Origin: Siphonodentalium dalli
Taxonomy: Eukaryota; Mollusca; Scaphopoda; Gadilida; Siphonodentaliidae
Length of the DNA stretch: 64,000 nt
Reading direction: 5' to 3'
Assembly: GCA_032622095.1 (NCBI GenBank)
Contig: CP136067.1
Span: 181,446,556-181,510,555 of the forward strand
Under the pieces are notes generated by a model. It was not told the DNA's origin. It did not search any database and worked only from the letters and a program-made list of their open reading frames with translations. Shown piece after piece: positions 1 to 11,650 of this stretch. A program made the position numbers and the translations under genes. Within the stretch, counting starts at the first letter, position 1; each line of letters begins with the position of its first letter.

Positions 1-598
1 CCCTCACTGAAGAAAAGAGGCCACCTAATGGAGGACGTTGTGGGTAAAGCTGAGATAATCGAGGAAAAGTTCCAATCAGTCTTCACCAAATAAAGAAAAG
101 TCGACAATAAACCAAACCGGAGTTGAAAATTCACCAACATCAAGGATCTGTATACATCAACATAGAAAGAGGTGACCAAATTACTAAAAGACGTCAAGCG
201 AGGTAAGGCTCTGGGCCTGGGCGGTATCCCAAAATTAATATTGTCCTGAAAACATGCACCGTGGCCATAGAACGCCTGGACTTATACTACAATCATCCCG
301 ACAATATAGAGAGTGGAGACCTATATCATGCTATATAAGGACAGGCTAAGTGCTAGCATCGCACCACAGTATACAGTTTCAATAACATCAGTCTGTTGCA
401 AAATCATGGAGAACAAACATACTATGTCGTCATATACATGTCCTCAACCATCTGGAGGAACAAACATCCTTACCTCCTAAAATCATGGTTCAAGAAGGGT
501 CAATCACCATGACTCATGCGTTACTCAACTTCCTACAACTACCGATATACTGACATCCTTCGATAAATAAATACAAAAAGACAGATGTACTTATATGA
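1..598 (+). pseudogene. Degraded CR1-like LINE ORF2 fragment (linker to RT start)
   Basis: Read in shifting frames, the sequence gives the linker before the reverse transcriptase (a GKAEI-EEKFQSVFTK-like stretch at 31-93). It then gives a GKAxGxGGIPK-like stretch near 205-240 and LTSVCCKIMEN, GFKKGQS and a final KKTDVL near 380-595. These are the early RT blocks of CR1/jockey-type non-LTR retrotransposons. Many stops and frameshifts show it is dead. The same piece occurs at 31997-32650. Confidence 0.75.
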
Positions 599-698
599 GT
601 AGGATTGTCTGTTCACCACAGGGGCCGCAGGCTCCTCCGACGCCGAATAAAGGCTCCCGACTGGAGCTCAGCTGGTAATTATATATAGAAAGATAATA
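599..698. other. Unassigned spacer before the 50-bp array
   Basis: A short stretch containing GGGGCCGCAGGCTC is conserved with 32655-32755 in copy B. It joins the CR1-like remnant to the first 50-bp minisatellite unit in both copies. I see no coding content. Confidence 0.5.
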
Positions 699-3600
699 CC
701 ACTGTACCTGTATTGGTTCTTGTGTATGATCCTCACGGATGTTATATCCACTGTACCTGTATTGGTTCTTGTGTATGATCCTCACGGATGTTTATATATT
801 CACTGTACCTGTATTGGTTCTTGTGTATGATCCTCACGAATGTTTATATATCCACTGTACCTGTATTGGTTCTTGTGTATGATCCTCACGGATGTTTATA
901 TCCACTGTACCTGTATTGGTTCTTGTGCATGATCCTCACGGATGTTATATCCACTGTACCTGTATTGGTTCTTGTGTATGATCCTCACGGATGTTTATAT
1001 CCACTGTACCTGTATTGGTTCTTGTGTATGATCCTCACGGATGTTATATCCACTGTACCTGTATTGGTTCTTGTGCATGATCCTCACGGATGTTTATATC
1101 CACTGTACCTGTATTGGTTCTTGTGTATGATCCTCACGGATGTTTATATATCCACTGTACCTGTATTGGTTCTTGTGCATGATCCTCACGGATGTTATAT
1201 CCACTGTACCTGTATTGGTTCTTGTGTATGATCCTCACGGATGTTTCTATATCCACTGTACCTGTATTGGTTCTTGTGCATGATCCTCACGGATGTTATA
1301 TCCACTGTATCTGTATTGGTTCTTGTGTATGATCCTCACGGATGTTTATATATCCACTGTACCTGTATTGGTTCTTGTGTATGATCCTCATGGATGTTTA
1401 TATCCACTGTACCTGTATTGGTTCTTGTGTATGATCCTCACGGATGTTTATATATCCACTGTACCTGTATTGGTTCTTGTGTATGATCCTCACGGATGTT
1501 TATATCCACTGTACCTGTATTGGTTCTTGTGTATGATCCTCACGGATGTTTATATCCACTGTACCTGTATTGGTTCTTGTGTATGATCCTCACGGATGTT
1601 TATATCCACTGTACCTGTATTGGTTCTTGTGCATGATCCTCACGGATGTTTATATCCACTGTACCTGTATTGGTTCTTGTGCATGATCCTCACGGATGTT
1701 TATATATCCACTGTACCTGTATTGGTTCTTGTGTATGATCCTCACGGATGTTTATATCCACTGTACCTGTATTGGTTCTTGTGCATGATCCTCACGGATG
1801 TTTATATCCACTGTACCTGTATTGGTTCTTGTGTATGATCCTCACGGATGTTATATCCACTGTACCTGTATTGGTTCTTGTGTATGATCCTCACGGATGT
1901 TATATCCACTGTACCTGAATTGGTTCTTGTGTATGATCCTCACGGATGTTATATCCACTGTACCTGTATTGGTTCTTGTGTATGATCCTCACGGATGTTA
2001 TATCCACTGTACCTGTATTGGTTCTTGTGCATGATCCTCACGGATGTTCATATATCCACTGTACCTGTATTGGTTCTTGTGTATGATCCTCACGGATGTT
2101 ATATCCACTGTACCTGTATTGGTTCTTGTGCATGATCCTCACGGATGTTTATATCCACTGTACCTGTATTGTTTCTTGTGTATGATCCTCACGGATGTTT
2201 ATATATCCACTGTACCTGTATTGGTTCTTGTGTAAGATCCTCACGGATGTTATATCCACTGTACCTGTATTGGTTCTTGTGTATGATCCTCACGGATGTT
2301 ATATCCACTGTACCTGTATTGGTTCTTGTATATGATCCTCACGGATGTTATATCCACTGTACCTGTATTGGTTCTTGTGTATGATCCTCACGGATGTTTA
2401 TATATCCACTGTACCTGTATTGGTTCTTGTGTATGATCCTCACGGATGTTATATCCACTGTACCTGTATTGGTTCTTGTGTATGATCCTCACGGATGTTT
2501 ATATCCACTGTACCTGTATTGGTTCTTGTGCATGATCCTCACGGATGTTCATATCCACTGTACCTGTATTGGTTCTTGTGTATGATCCTCACGGATGTTT
2601 ATATCCACTGTACCTGTATTGGTTCTTGTGTATGATCCTCACGGATGTTTATATCCACTGTACCTGTATTTGATCTTGTGTATGATCCTCACGGATGTTA
2701 TATCCACTGTACCTGTATTGGTTATTGTGCATGATCCTCACGGATGTTTATATCCACTGTACCTGTATTGGTTCTTGTGTATGATCCTCACGGATGTTTA
2801 TATATCCACTGTACCTGTATTGGTTCTTGTGTATGATCCTCACGGATGTTATATCCACTGTACCTGTATTGGTTCTTGTGTATGATCCTCACGGATGTTT
2901 ATATATCCACTGTACCTGTATTGGTTCTTGTGTATGATCCTCACGGATGTTTATATATCCACTGTACCTGTATTGGTTCTTGTGTATGATCCTCACGGAT
3001 GTTATATCCACTGTACCTGTATTGGTTCTTGTGTATGATCCTCACGAATGTTTACATATCCACTGTACCTGTATTGGTTCTTGTGTATGATCCTCACGGA
3101 TGTTATATCCACTGTACCTGTATTGGTTCTTGTGTATGATCCTCACGGATGTTATATCCACTGTACCTGTATTGGTTCTTGTGCATGATCCTCACGGATG
3201 TTATATCCACTGTACCTGTATTGGTTCTTGTGTATGTTCCTCTCGGATGTTATATCCACTGTACCTGTATTGGTTCTTGTGTATGATCCTCACGGATGTT
3301 TATATATCCACTGTACCTGTATTGGTTCTTGTGTATGATCCTCACGGATGTTTATATATCCACTGTACCTGTATTGGTTCTTGTGTATGATCCTCACGGA
3401 TGTTATATCCACTGTACCTGTATTGGTTCTTGTGTATGATCCTCACGGATGTTATATCCACTGTACCTGTATTGGTTCTTGTGTATGATCCTCACGGATG
3501 TTATATCCACTGTACCTGTATTGGTTCTTGTGTATGATCCTCACGGATGTTTATATATCCACTGTACCTGTATTGGTTCTTGTGTATGATCCTCACGGAT

Positions 3601-6600
3601 GTTTATATCCACTGTACCTGTATTGGTTCTTGTGCATGATCCTCACGGATGTTTATATCCACTGTACCTGTATTGGTTCTTGTGTATGATCCTCACGGAT
3701 GTTATATCCACTGTACCTGTATTGGTTCTTGTGTATGATCCTCACGGATGTTATATCCACTGTACCTGAATTGGTTCTTGTGTATGATCCTCACGGATGT
3801 TATATCCACTGTACCTGTATTGGTTCTTGTGTATGATCCTCACGGATGTTATATCCACTGTACCTGTATTGGTTCTTGTGCATGATCCTCACGGATGTTC
3901 ATATATCCACTGTACCTGTATTGGTTCTTGTGTATGATCCTCACGGATGTTATATCCACTGTACCTGTATTGGTTCTTGTGCATGATCCTCACGGATGTT
4001 TATATCCACTGTACCTGTATTGTTTCTTGTGTATGATCCTCACGGATGTTTATATATCCACTGTACCTGTATTGGTTCTTGTGTAAGATCCTCACGGATG
4101 TTATATCCACTGTACCTGTATTGGTTCTTGTGTATGATCCTCACGGATGTTATATCCACTGTACCTGTATTGGTTCTTGTATATGATCCTCACGGATGTT
4201 ATATCCACTGTACCTGTATTGGTTCTTGTGTATGATCCTCACGGATGTTTATATATCCACTGTACCTGTATTGGTTCTTGTGTATGATCCTCACGGATGT
4301 TATATCCACTGTACCTGTATTGGTTCTTGTGTATGATCCTCACGGATGTTTATATCCACTGTACCTGTATTGGTTCTTGTGCATGATCCTCACGGATGTT
4401 TATATCCACTGTACCTGTATTGGTTCTTGTGTATGATCCTCACGGATGTTTATATCCACTGTACCTGTATTGGTTCTTGTGTATGATCCTCACGGATGTT
4501 TATATCCACTGTACCTGTATTTGTTCTTGTGTATGATCCTCACGGATGTTATATCCACTGTACCTGTATTGGTTATTGTGCATGATCCTCACGGATGTTT
4601 ATATCCACTGTACCTGTATTGGTTCTTGTGTATGATCCTCACGGATGTTTATATATCCACTGTACCTGTATTGGTTCTTGTGTATGATCCTCACGGATGT
4701 TATATCCACTGTACCTGTATTGGTTCTTGTGTATGATCCTCACGGATGTTTATATATCCACTGTACCTGTATTGGTTCTTGTGTATGATCCTCACGGATG
4801 TTTATATATCCACTGTACCTGTATTGGTTCTTGTGTATGATCCTCACGGATGTTATATCCACTGTACCTGTATTGGTTCTTGTGTATGATCCTCACGAAT
4901 GTTTATATATCCACTGTACCTGTATTGGTTCTTGTGTATGATCCTCACGGATGTTATATCCACTGTACCTGTATTGGTTCTTGTGTATGATCCTCACGGA
5001 TGTTATATCCACTGTACCTGTATTGGTTCTTGTGCATGATCCTCACGGATGTTATATCCACTGTACCTGTATTGGTTCTTGTGTATGTTCCTCACGGATG
5101 TTATATCCACTGTACCTGTATTGGTTCTTGTGTATGATCCTCACGGATGTTTATATATCCACTGTACCTGTATTGGTTCTTGTGTATGATCCTCACGGAT
5201 GTTTATATATCCACTGTACCTGTATTGGTTCTTGTGTATGATCCTCACGGATGTTATATCCACTGTACCTGTATTGGTTCTTGTGTATGATCCTCACGGA
5301 TGTTATATCCACTGTACCTGTATTGGTTCTTGTGTATGATCCTCACGGATGTTATATCCACTGTACCTGTATTGGTTCTTGTGTATGATCCTCACGGATG
5401 TTTATATATCCACTGTACCTGTATTGGTTCTTGTGTATGATCCTCACGGATGTTTATATATCCACTGTACCTGTATTGGTTCTTGTGTATGATCCTCACG
5501 GATGTTATATCCACTGTACCTGTATTGGTTCTTGTGTATGATCCTCACGGATGTTATATCCACTGTACCTGTATTGGTTCTTGTGCATGATCCTCACGGA
5601 TGTTATATCCACTGTACCTGTATTGGTTCTTGTGTATGATCCTCACGGATGTTATATCCACTGTACCTATATTGGTTCTTGTGTATGATCCTCACGGATG
5701 TTTATATCCACTGTACCTGTATTGGTTCTTGTGCATGATCCTCACGGATGTTTATATCCACTGTACCTGTATTGGTTCTTGTGCATGATCCTCACGGATG
5801 TTTATATATCCACTGTACCTGTATTGGTTCTTGTGTATGATCCTCACGGATGTTATATCCACTGTACCTGTATTGGTTCTTGTGTATGATCCTCACGGAT
5901 GTTTATATCCACTGTACCTGTATTGGTTCTTGTGTATGATCCTCACGGATGTTTATATATCCACTGTACCTGTATTGGTTCTTGTGTATGATCCTCACGG
6001 ATGTTATATCCACTGTACCTGTATTGGTTCTTGTGCATGATCCTCGCGGATGTTTATATCCACTGTACCTGTATTGGTTCTTGTGCATGATCCTCACGGA
6101 TGTTTATATATCCACTGTACCTGTATTGGTTCTTGTGTATGATCCTCACGGATGTTTATATATCCACTGTACCTGTATTGGTTCTTGTGTATGATCCTCA
6201 CGGATGTTTATATATCCACTGTACCTGTATTGGTTCTTGTGTATGATCCTCACGGATGTTATATCCACTGTACCTGTATTGGTTCTTGTGTATGATCCTC
6301 ACGGATGTTTATATATCCACTGTACATGTATTGGTTCTTGTGCATGATCCTCACGGATGTTTATATATCCACTGTACCTGTATTGGTTCTTGTGCATGAT
6401 CCTCACGGATGTTTATATATCCACTGTACCTGTATTGGTTCTTGTGTATGATCCTCACGGATGTTATATCCACTGTACCTGTATTGGTTCTTGTGTATGA
6501 TCCTCACGGATGTTATATCCACTGTACCTGTATTGGTTCTTGTGCATGATCCTCACGGATGTTATATCCACTGTACCTGTATTGGTTCTTGTGCATGATC

Positions 6601-7960
6601 CTCACGGATGTTATATCCACTGTACCTGTATTGGTTCTTGTGCATGATCCTCGCGGATGTTTATATCCACTGTACCTGTATTGGTTCTTGTGCATGATCC
6701 TCACGGATGTTATATCCACTGTACCTGTATTGGTTCTTGTGTATGATCCTCACGGATGTTATATCCACTGTACCTGTATTGGTTCTTGTGCATGATCCTC
6801 GCGGATGTTTATATCCACTGTACCTGTATTGGTTCTTGTGTATGATCCTCACGGATGTTTATATCCACTGTACCTGTATTGGTTCTTGTGCATGATCCTC
6901 GCGGATGTTTATATCCACTGTACCTGTATTGGTTCTTGTGTATGATCCTCACGGATGTTTATATATCCACTGTACATGTATTGGTTCTTGTGCATGATCC
7001 TCACGGATGTTTATATATCCACTGTACCTGTATTGGTTCTTGTGCATGATCCTCACGGATGTTTATATATCCACTGTACCTGTATTGGTTCTTGTGTATG
7101 ATCCTCACGGATGTTATATCCACTGTACCTGTATTGGTTCTTGTGTATGATCCTCACGGATGTTATATCCACTGTACCTGTATTGATTCTTGTGTATGAT
7201 CCTCACGGATGTTATATCCACTGTACCTGTATTGGTTCTTGTGTATGATCCTCACGGATGTTATATCCACTGTACCTGTATTGGTTCTTGTGTATGATCC
7301 TCACGGATGTTATATCCACTGTACCTGTATTGGTTCTTGTGTATGATCCTCACGGATGTTATATCCACTGTACCTGTATTGGTTCTTGTATATGATCCTC
7401 ACGGATGTTATATCCACTGTACCTGTATTGCTTCTTGTGCATGATCCTCGCGGATGTTTATATCCACTGTACCTGTATTGGTTCTTGTGTATGATCCTCA
7501 CGGATGTTTATATCCACTGTACCTGTATTGGTTCTTGTGCATGATCCTCGCGGATGTTTATATCCACTGTACCTGTATTGGTTCTTGTGTATGATCCTCA
7601 CGGATGTTATATCCACTGTACCTGTATTGGTTCTTGTGTATGATCCTCACGGATGTTATATCCACTGTACCTGTATTGGTTCTTGTGTATGATCCTCACG
7701 GATGTTATATCCACTGTACCTGTATTGGTTCTTGTGCATGATCCTCGCGGATGTTTATATATCCACTGTACCTGTATTGGTTCTTGTGCATGATCCTCAC
7801 GGATGTTTATATCCACTGTACCTGTATTGGTTCTTGTGTATGATCCTCACGGATGTTTATATATCCACTGTACCTGTATTGGTTCTTGTGCATGATCCTC
7901 ACGGATGTTTATATCCACTGTACCTGTATTGGTTCTTGTGCATGATCCTCATGGATGTTT
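699..7960. repeat. 50-bp minisatellite array, about 145 units
   Basis: The unit reads CCACTGTACCTGTATTGGTT, then CTTGTGTATGATCCTCACGG, then ATGTTTATAT. Three length forms of 49, 50 and 52 bp differ in the run of TA before CCACTG. Common variants are TGCATGATCC for TGTATGATCC and CTCGCGG for CTCACGG. Units are almost identical, so every frame shows short repetitive open stretches that are not genes. The matching place in copy B (about 32758-32800) holds a single unit. The last unit (7910-7960) ends in ATGGATGTTTTGG at the junction with the LINE on the minus strand. Confidence 0.97.
1690..5391. repeat. Higher-order duplication of 1851 bp inside the 50-bp array
   Basis: Rare variant units recur at a fixed distance of 1851 bp. 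Examples are CCTGAATTGG near 1914 and 3765, TATTGTTTCTTG near 2167 and 4018, TGTAAGATCC near 2231 and 4082, and TTGGTTATTG near 2720 and 4571. The edges given are approximate. A few single-base differences separate the two (for example TTTGATCTTG near 2670 against TTTGTTCTTG near 4521), so the block of about 37 units was copied recently as a whole. Confidence 0.85.
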
Positions 7961-8576
7961 TGGTGTAAACAGTATTTAATCCATATAATTCATAAAGTAA
8001 TTACAACATAATAACAAGTTATGGTATGGAGTGGATTCGACAGCAAGCTGATAGCTTATATGTGTCGTCTCCGATTACGATGTGACCGAGCCCACGTCGT
8101 GAGTATGCTTGAATTAAGTGCGATGTATTTCAGACAATTTGGTGCTCACAGTTGGCGTTTATTTAGTTTTTGTCTCGCATCAACTCACGCGGTGGGCTCG
8201 TTCGATAGGTGTGTCGAAATTGAGTTTTATGGAACAAACGGTTTAAGTGAGACTAAGAGTTGGTATTGATAATAGTTGGTGTTAGACAAATTAATATCAG
8301 GTCAGTGGGAGAAAAGGGCAGAATAGTAATGTTTCAGATAGAGGAGAATTTAAAGATATGTGGAAAATCTGATGTATAGACAGAATTATTTTGAGGAGCT
8401 GACTTTTAGCATCTGAGCCGACGACGCACCACGGTAACAGTTCACAATGAATTCGAACGCGAAATGTTTTCTTATGTGGTCAGGTTATAAACTAAGCTAG
8501 CTCATTATTGCATATCTTCCGATTTTATTTGGTTATTGTGCGTGTGTGTGGTTTAACGAACGAGTCCTCGGGGTCA
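7961..8576 (-). mobile_element. Probable 3' untranslated part of the 5'-truncated LINE
   Basis: This stretch lies downstream, on the minus strand, of the reverse-transcriptase pseudogene and before the 50-bp array. It has no recognisable protein. It is absent from copy B, where the 50-bp unit runs directly into the MITE at 32803. It is therefore part of the inserted LINE or came in with it. An 82-codon open frame on + (8021-8269) resembles nothing I know and is probably chance. Confidence 0.55.
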
Positions 8577-10084
8577 TTACTGATTGAATTTGAATCGTTT
8601 GGTTCTTAGGATATACTTTTGTACTTCTCTGAAAATGGTTATATTATCGTCATGTAAGAGTTCAGTGGAACCACGGAGTAGCACCTCGGTTGTAATGTTG
8701 CAAAGGCCAGACACTGTGGTTAGTAATGAAGATCTTTGTGAGTCGTATCTTTCGCATTCGAGTAAATAATGATCGGTATCCTCTAGCTCACCGCAAGCGC
8801 ACATGGGTTGGTCAGAAACAAAATTTGAATAGGTGTGGTAATTTAAGTGGCTACAGTGCAGTCTAAGTCGAGAGTGCAAAACCTGCGCATCGCGTGTGTA
8901 GGCATAATAAAACCATTGTTCATGTTAGAATTCAATGACTTTGAGAATGTCACTATTGAATCCATGGCAATCCTGCTTGTGTCAAGGTTATTCCACAAGG
9001 TGGTTGTCGAGGGAAGGAAGGATCTTCTGTGATATTCATTATCGAAAACTGGAACCATGAAACAATTGCCTTGTCTGGTGACACGTCCCGATATCTGACT
9101 GTGAGTTGGAGGTACTAAAGTTCTTAGATATATTGGTGCCTGGCCATACACCATCTTGTAGAATAGCTTCAGTTTGTATTTTTCACGTCGTGATTTTAAA
9201 GTTTCCCAACCAGTTTCTGCTAGGAGTGTCGACTTACTGACAGACCTAGTGGCACCCGTTACGATGCGAGCTGCTTCATACTGTATATTTTCAATAGCAT
9301 CAGATTCCTGTTGCACACAACCATCCCACACTACACAAGAATATTCAAGAACTGATCGAATCAGAGTGAAGTAACATTTTTCAAGACTAGCTCTGTCAAG
9401 ATAAAATCGATATTTTCTTAGTAGGGAAATACGTTTCCAGGCAGTATTCGTCATTTCATTGATGTGTGGACCCCAGCAACCATCTTTACTCAAAATAACA
9501 CCGAGGTGCTTGTGTGAATTGACTTCCTTAATGGGCTGTTGATTCATAGTCAGAGTTGGGTGGCTTAGAGTATTGCGTTTTCGAGTACACGTTAATGCCT
9601 CTGTCTTAAGTTCATTGAATTTAACGAGCCATGTGGAGGACCATTCTTCAAGTCGTATAATATCATGTTGCATCATAATTCCCCCAGTGTTAGGGTCATC
9701 AGTTGACAGCGCAATCGAAGTGTCGTCGGCAAAAAGACGAATATTACATGTCATGTTGTCAACAATGTCGTTAATAAACACAAGAAATAGGATAGGACCC
9801 AATACCGACCCATGGGGCACTCCTGCAGTTATTTTTCCCCACGTTGATTGGCCAGAGCGTAGTATTACACGCTGTTGGCGATCGGAAAGGTATGATTTGA
9901 ACCAACAGAGCATATTATCGCGAATTCCTATTGCATGAAGTTTAAAAAGTAGACCCTCGTGCCAGACTTTATCAAACGCTTTACTCATGTCAAAAAATAC
10001 TAATCGAATGTCGCGCCCTTCGTCCAAAGATTTACTAATTTTGTCAAATATGTCACATAGTTGATAGGCAGTTGAGTCTGTTTT
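8577..10084 (-). pseudogene. Jockey-superfamily non-LTR reverse transcriptase, 5'-truncated and frameshifted
   Basis: The main open part (10027-8843) begins inside the RT domain. It contains DMSKAFDKVWHEGLL (RT block 2), GVPHGSVLGPILF (usually GVPQGS) and the catalytic FADD near residue 99. Next come HLGVILSKDG, the thumb/connector stretch LEYSCVVWDG and a DRRxKYKLKLF-like tail. A second open part (8879-8577) in another frame continues with RLRLHCSHLNYHTYSNF and the zinc-type CACGELEDTDHYLLEC end, so one frameshift near 8880 breaks the gene. Readable codons continue upstream to about 10075, where the MITE starts. There is no endonuclease, so the copy is 5'-truncated. CR1/L2-like or jockey placement is inferred from motif style. 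Copy B lacks it. Confidence 0.85.
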
Positions 10085-10441
10085 AACACTTTACCCAACA
10101 AAACGGCCAAATAAAGCTTCAACAGCCTAAAATATCTTCGGTCTGTCTCAATAGAACCATACAAATATGGATATCATTGGAACCGGCTCATTGACCACAT
10201 TGTGATGGCTACAGTTATGCCCTGTGCCAATGCATTCTCTTATATATGCGAGTCGACCATAGAGAATTTTTTTAACACTTTTTACCATTTTTTCTTACAT
10301 TCTTTAACAATTTTATAATTTTTAATGTGTTAAGCCAATGCATTCTCAAATTTCTCTTATATATGCGAGGCGACCTATGGTCGACTCGCATATATAAGAG
10401 AATGCATTGGCACAGGGCCCTTCTGTTGGGTAAAGGGTTAA
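10083..10441. mobile_element. TTAA-bounded foldback MITE (piggyBac-like), copy A
   Basis: The element is bounded by TTAACACTTTACCCAACA and TGTTGGGTAAAGGGTTAA. Inside are two hairpins built on CCAATGCATTCTC and its complement around ATATGCGAGTCGACC. A member of the same family sits at the homologous place in copy B (32803-33187), so this insertion predates the segmental duplication. TTAA target sites with CCC/GGG termini are the pattern of piggyBac-type elements. No transposase is present. Confidence 0.88.
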
Positions 10442-10892
10442 CAATCGGATTGGGAATTTAGGACGAGGTGTTGGATGTTAAGTTATCCAGCGCTGTTGTT
10501 TGGTTGCACACACTATCCTCCTCAAGTTCATTCCAATATAGGATAGTCCTTGGATGGAAAGTATGTTCAAATTCTAGGGATTTCGGGGTAATCATTTCGC
10601 CTTTATGATCTCGAATGGCCTTGAGTTGTTACACTCGTATTTATCCACTATATTGGATGTTTTGTGGACTTCGAACTTTCGAGCGAATATGCTCCTGCCA
10701 CTGGTGACCTTTGGTTGTAATAGTCCTTTAGACTCCGTAGCTGGGACAAGTCCATTCATTATCTTACCAAACAGTTTTCGTCTCTGGTCTGTCCTTCGGT
10801 CTTGTAAGGATTCTAGATGATGGTGATGTATTATCTCTGGCATAGCCCCTTATTATCTCGAGACGCGTCGTAGTCGCCAGTGATGAATCTAG

Positions 10893-10894
10893 CT

Positions 10895-10932
<38 letters not shown>
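10893..10932. repeat. (CT)n microsatellite
   Basis: About 40 bp of uninterrupted CT lie inside the CR1-like remnant. The homologous tract in copy B is shorter and interrupted (34549-34570), and its inverted duplicate is at 36080-36108. Confidence 0.95.
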
Positions 10933-10936
<4 letters not shown>

Positions 10937-11402
10937 TCAATATCCTTCTTGTCCCACCGAAAAAGAACATTTTGACGGACTATTAAAATTTGTCGATTTT
11001 GGTTTTCTGATTCAAGATATATCTTTACTTTCAGTTATCTGATTGTTTTTAATTCAACTGAATCTCTTCACATTTGGTACATGGTTCAAATTTCGGAATG
11101 CAAAGGACAAGTTTGAAATTGGTCACGGTCCAATGAATTTTGTCAGAGTTAAAAAAGCCACCTTTTCGGGGGGCACGTGGTCAGCGACCTTTTATTTAGA
11201 TATGGATCCCAAACAACGGCCGCGGATTCCAGTTTTGGTCTCAATAAAGTTTCGTATGTTATTCTTTTGCATTTTAACGGGGCTCGTCGTAAGTTTCTGC
11301 GAAGGAATCCAAGTTTTGAATTTTCTTTGTTTGTCATTTTGTTTATATGGGCTGTCACAGTGTCCATTTCTTTTGATATTACCAATCCTATGTAAATACC
11401 GG

Positions 11403-11650
11403 TGTCTGTCACTTGTAGTATTCGGCTGGTTAGTTCGTTGGTGTAAGATGACATTGTATCTTGTAGTATTCGGCTGGTTAGTTCGTTGGTGTAAGATGAC
11501 ATTGTCACTTGTAGTATTCGGCTGGTTAGTTCGTTGGTGTAAGATGACATTGTATCTTGTAGTATTCGGCTGGTTAGTTCGTTGGTGTATGATTACATTG
11601 TCACTTGTAGTATTCGGCTGGTTAGTTCGTTGGTGCATGATGACATTGAC
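11403..11650. repeat. 48-bp minisatellite, 5 units (copy A)
   Basis: There are five units of TTGTAGTATTCGGCTGGTTA, then GTTCGTTGGTGTAAGATGAC, then ATTGTCAC, some with ATTGTATC. They lie inside the CR1-like ORF2 remnant, directly before the codons for VTDTGIYIGL on the minus strand. Since 48 bp is 16 codons, the host frame is kept through the array. The matching locus in copy B has expanded to 6.3 kb. Confidence 0.95.

Noticed and set aside
699-7960. Possible CRISPR array
   Set aside because: There are no unique spacers; the whole unit is repeated. The context is eukaryotic.
788-7968. Many 60-147-codon frames with the peptide period VPVLVLVYDPHG
   Set aside because: They are translations of the 50-bp array in shifting phases. 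Unit length varies between 49 and 52 bp, so no stable frame exists.
8021-8269. An 82-codon frame on +
   Set aside because: It is isolated and lies in the 3' part of an inserted LINE. No motif was found.
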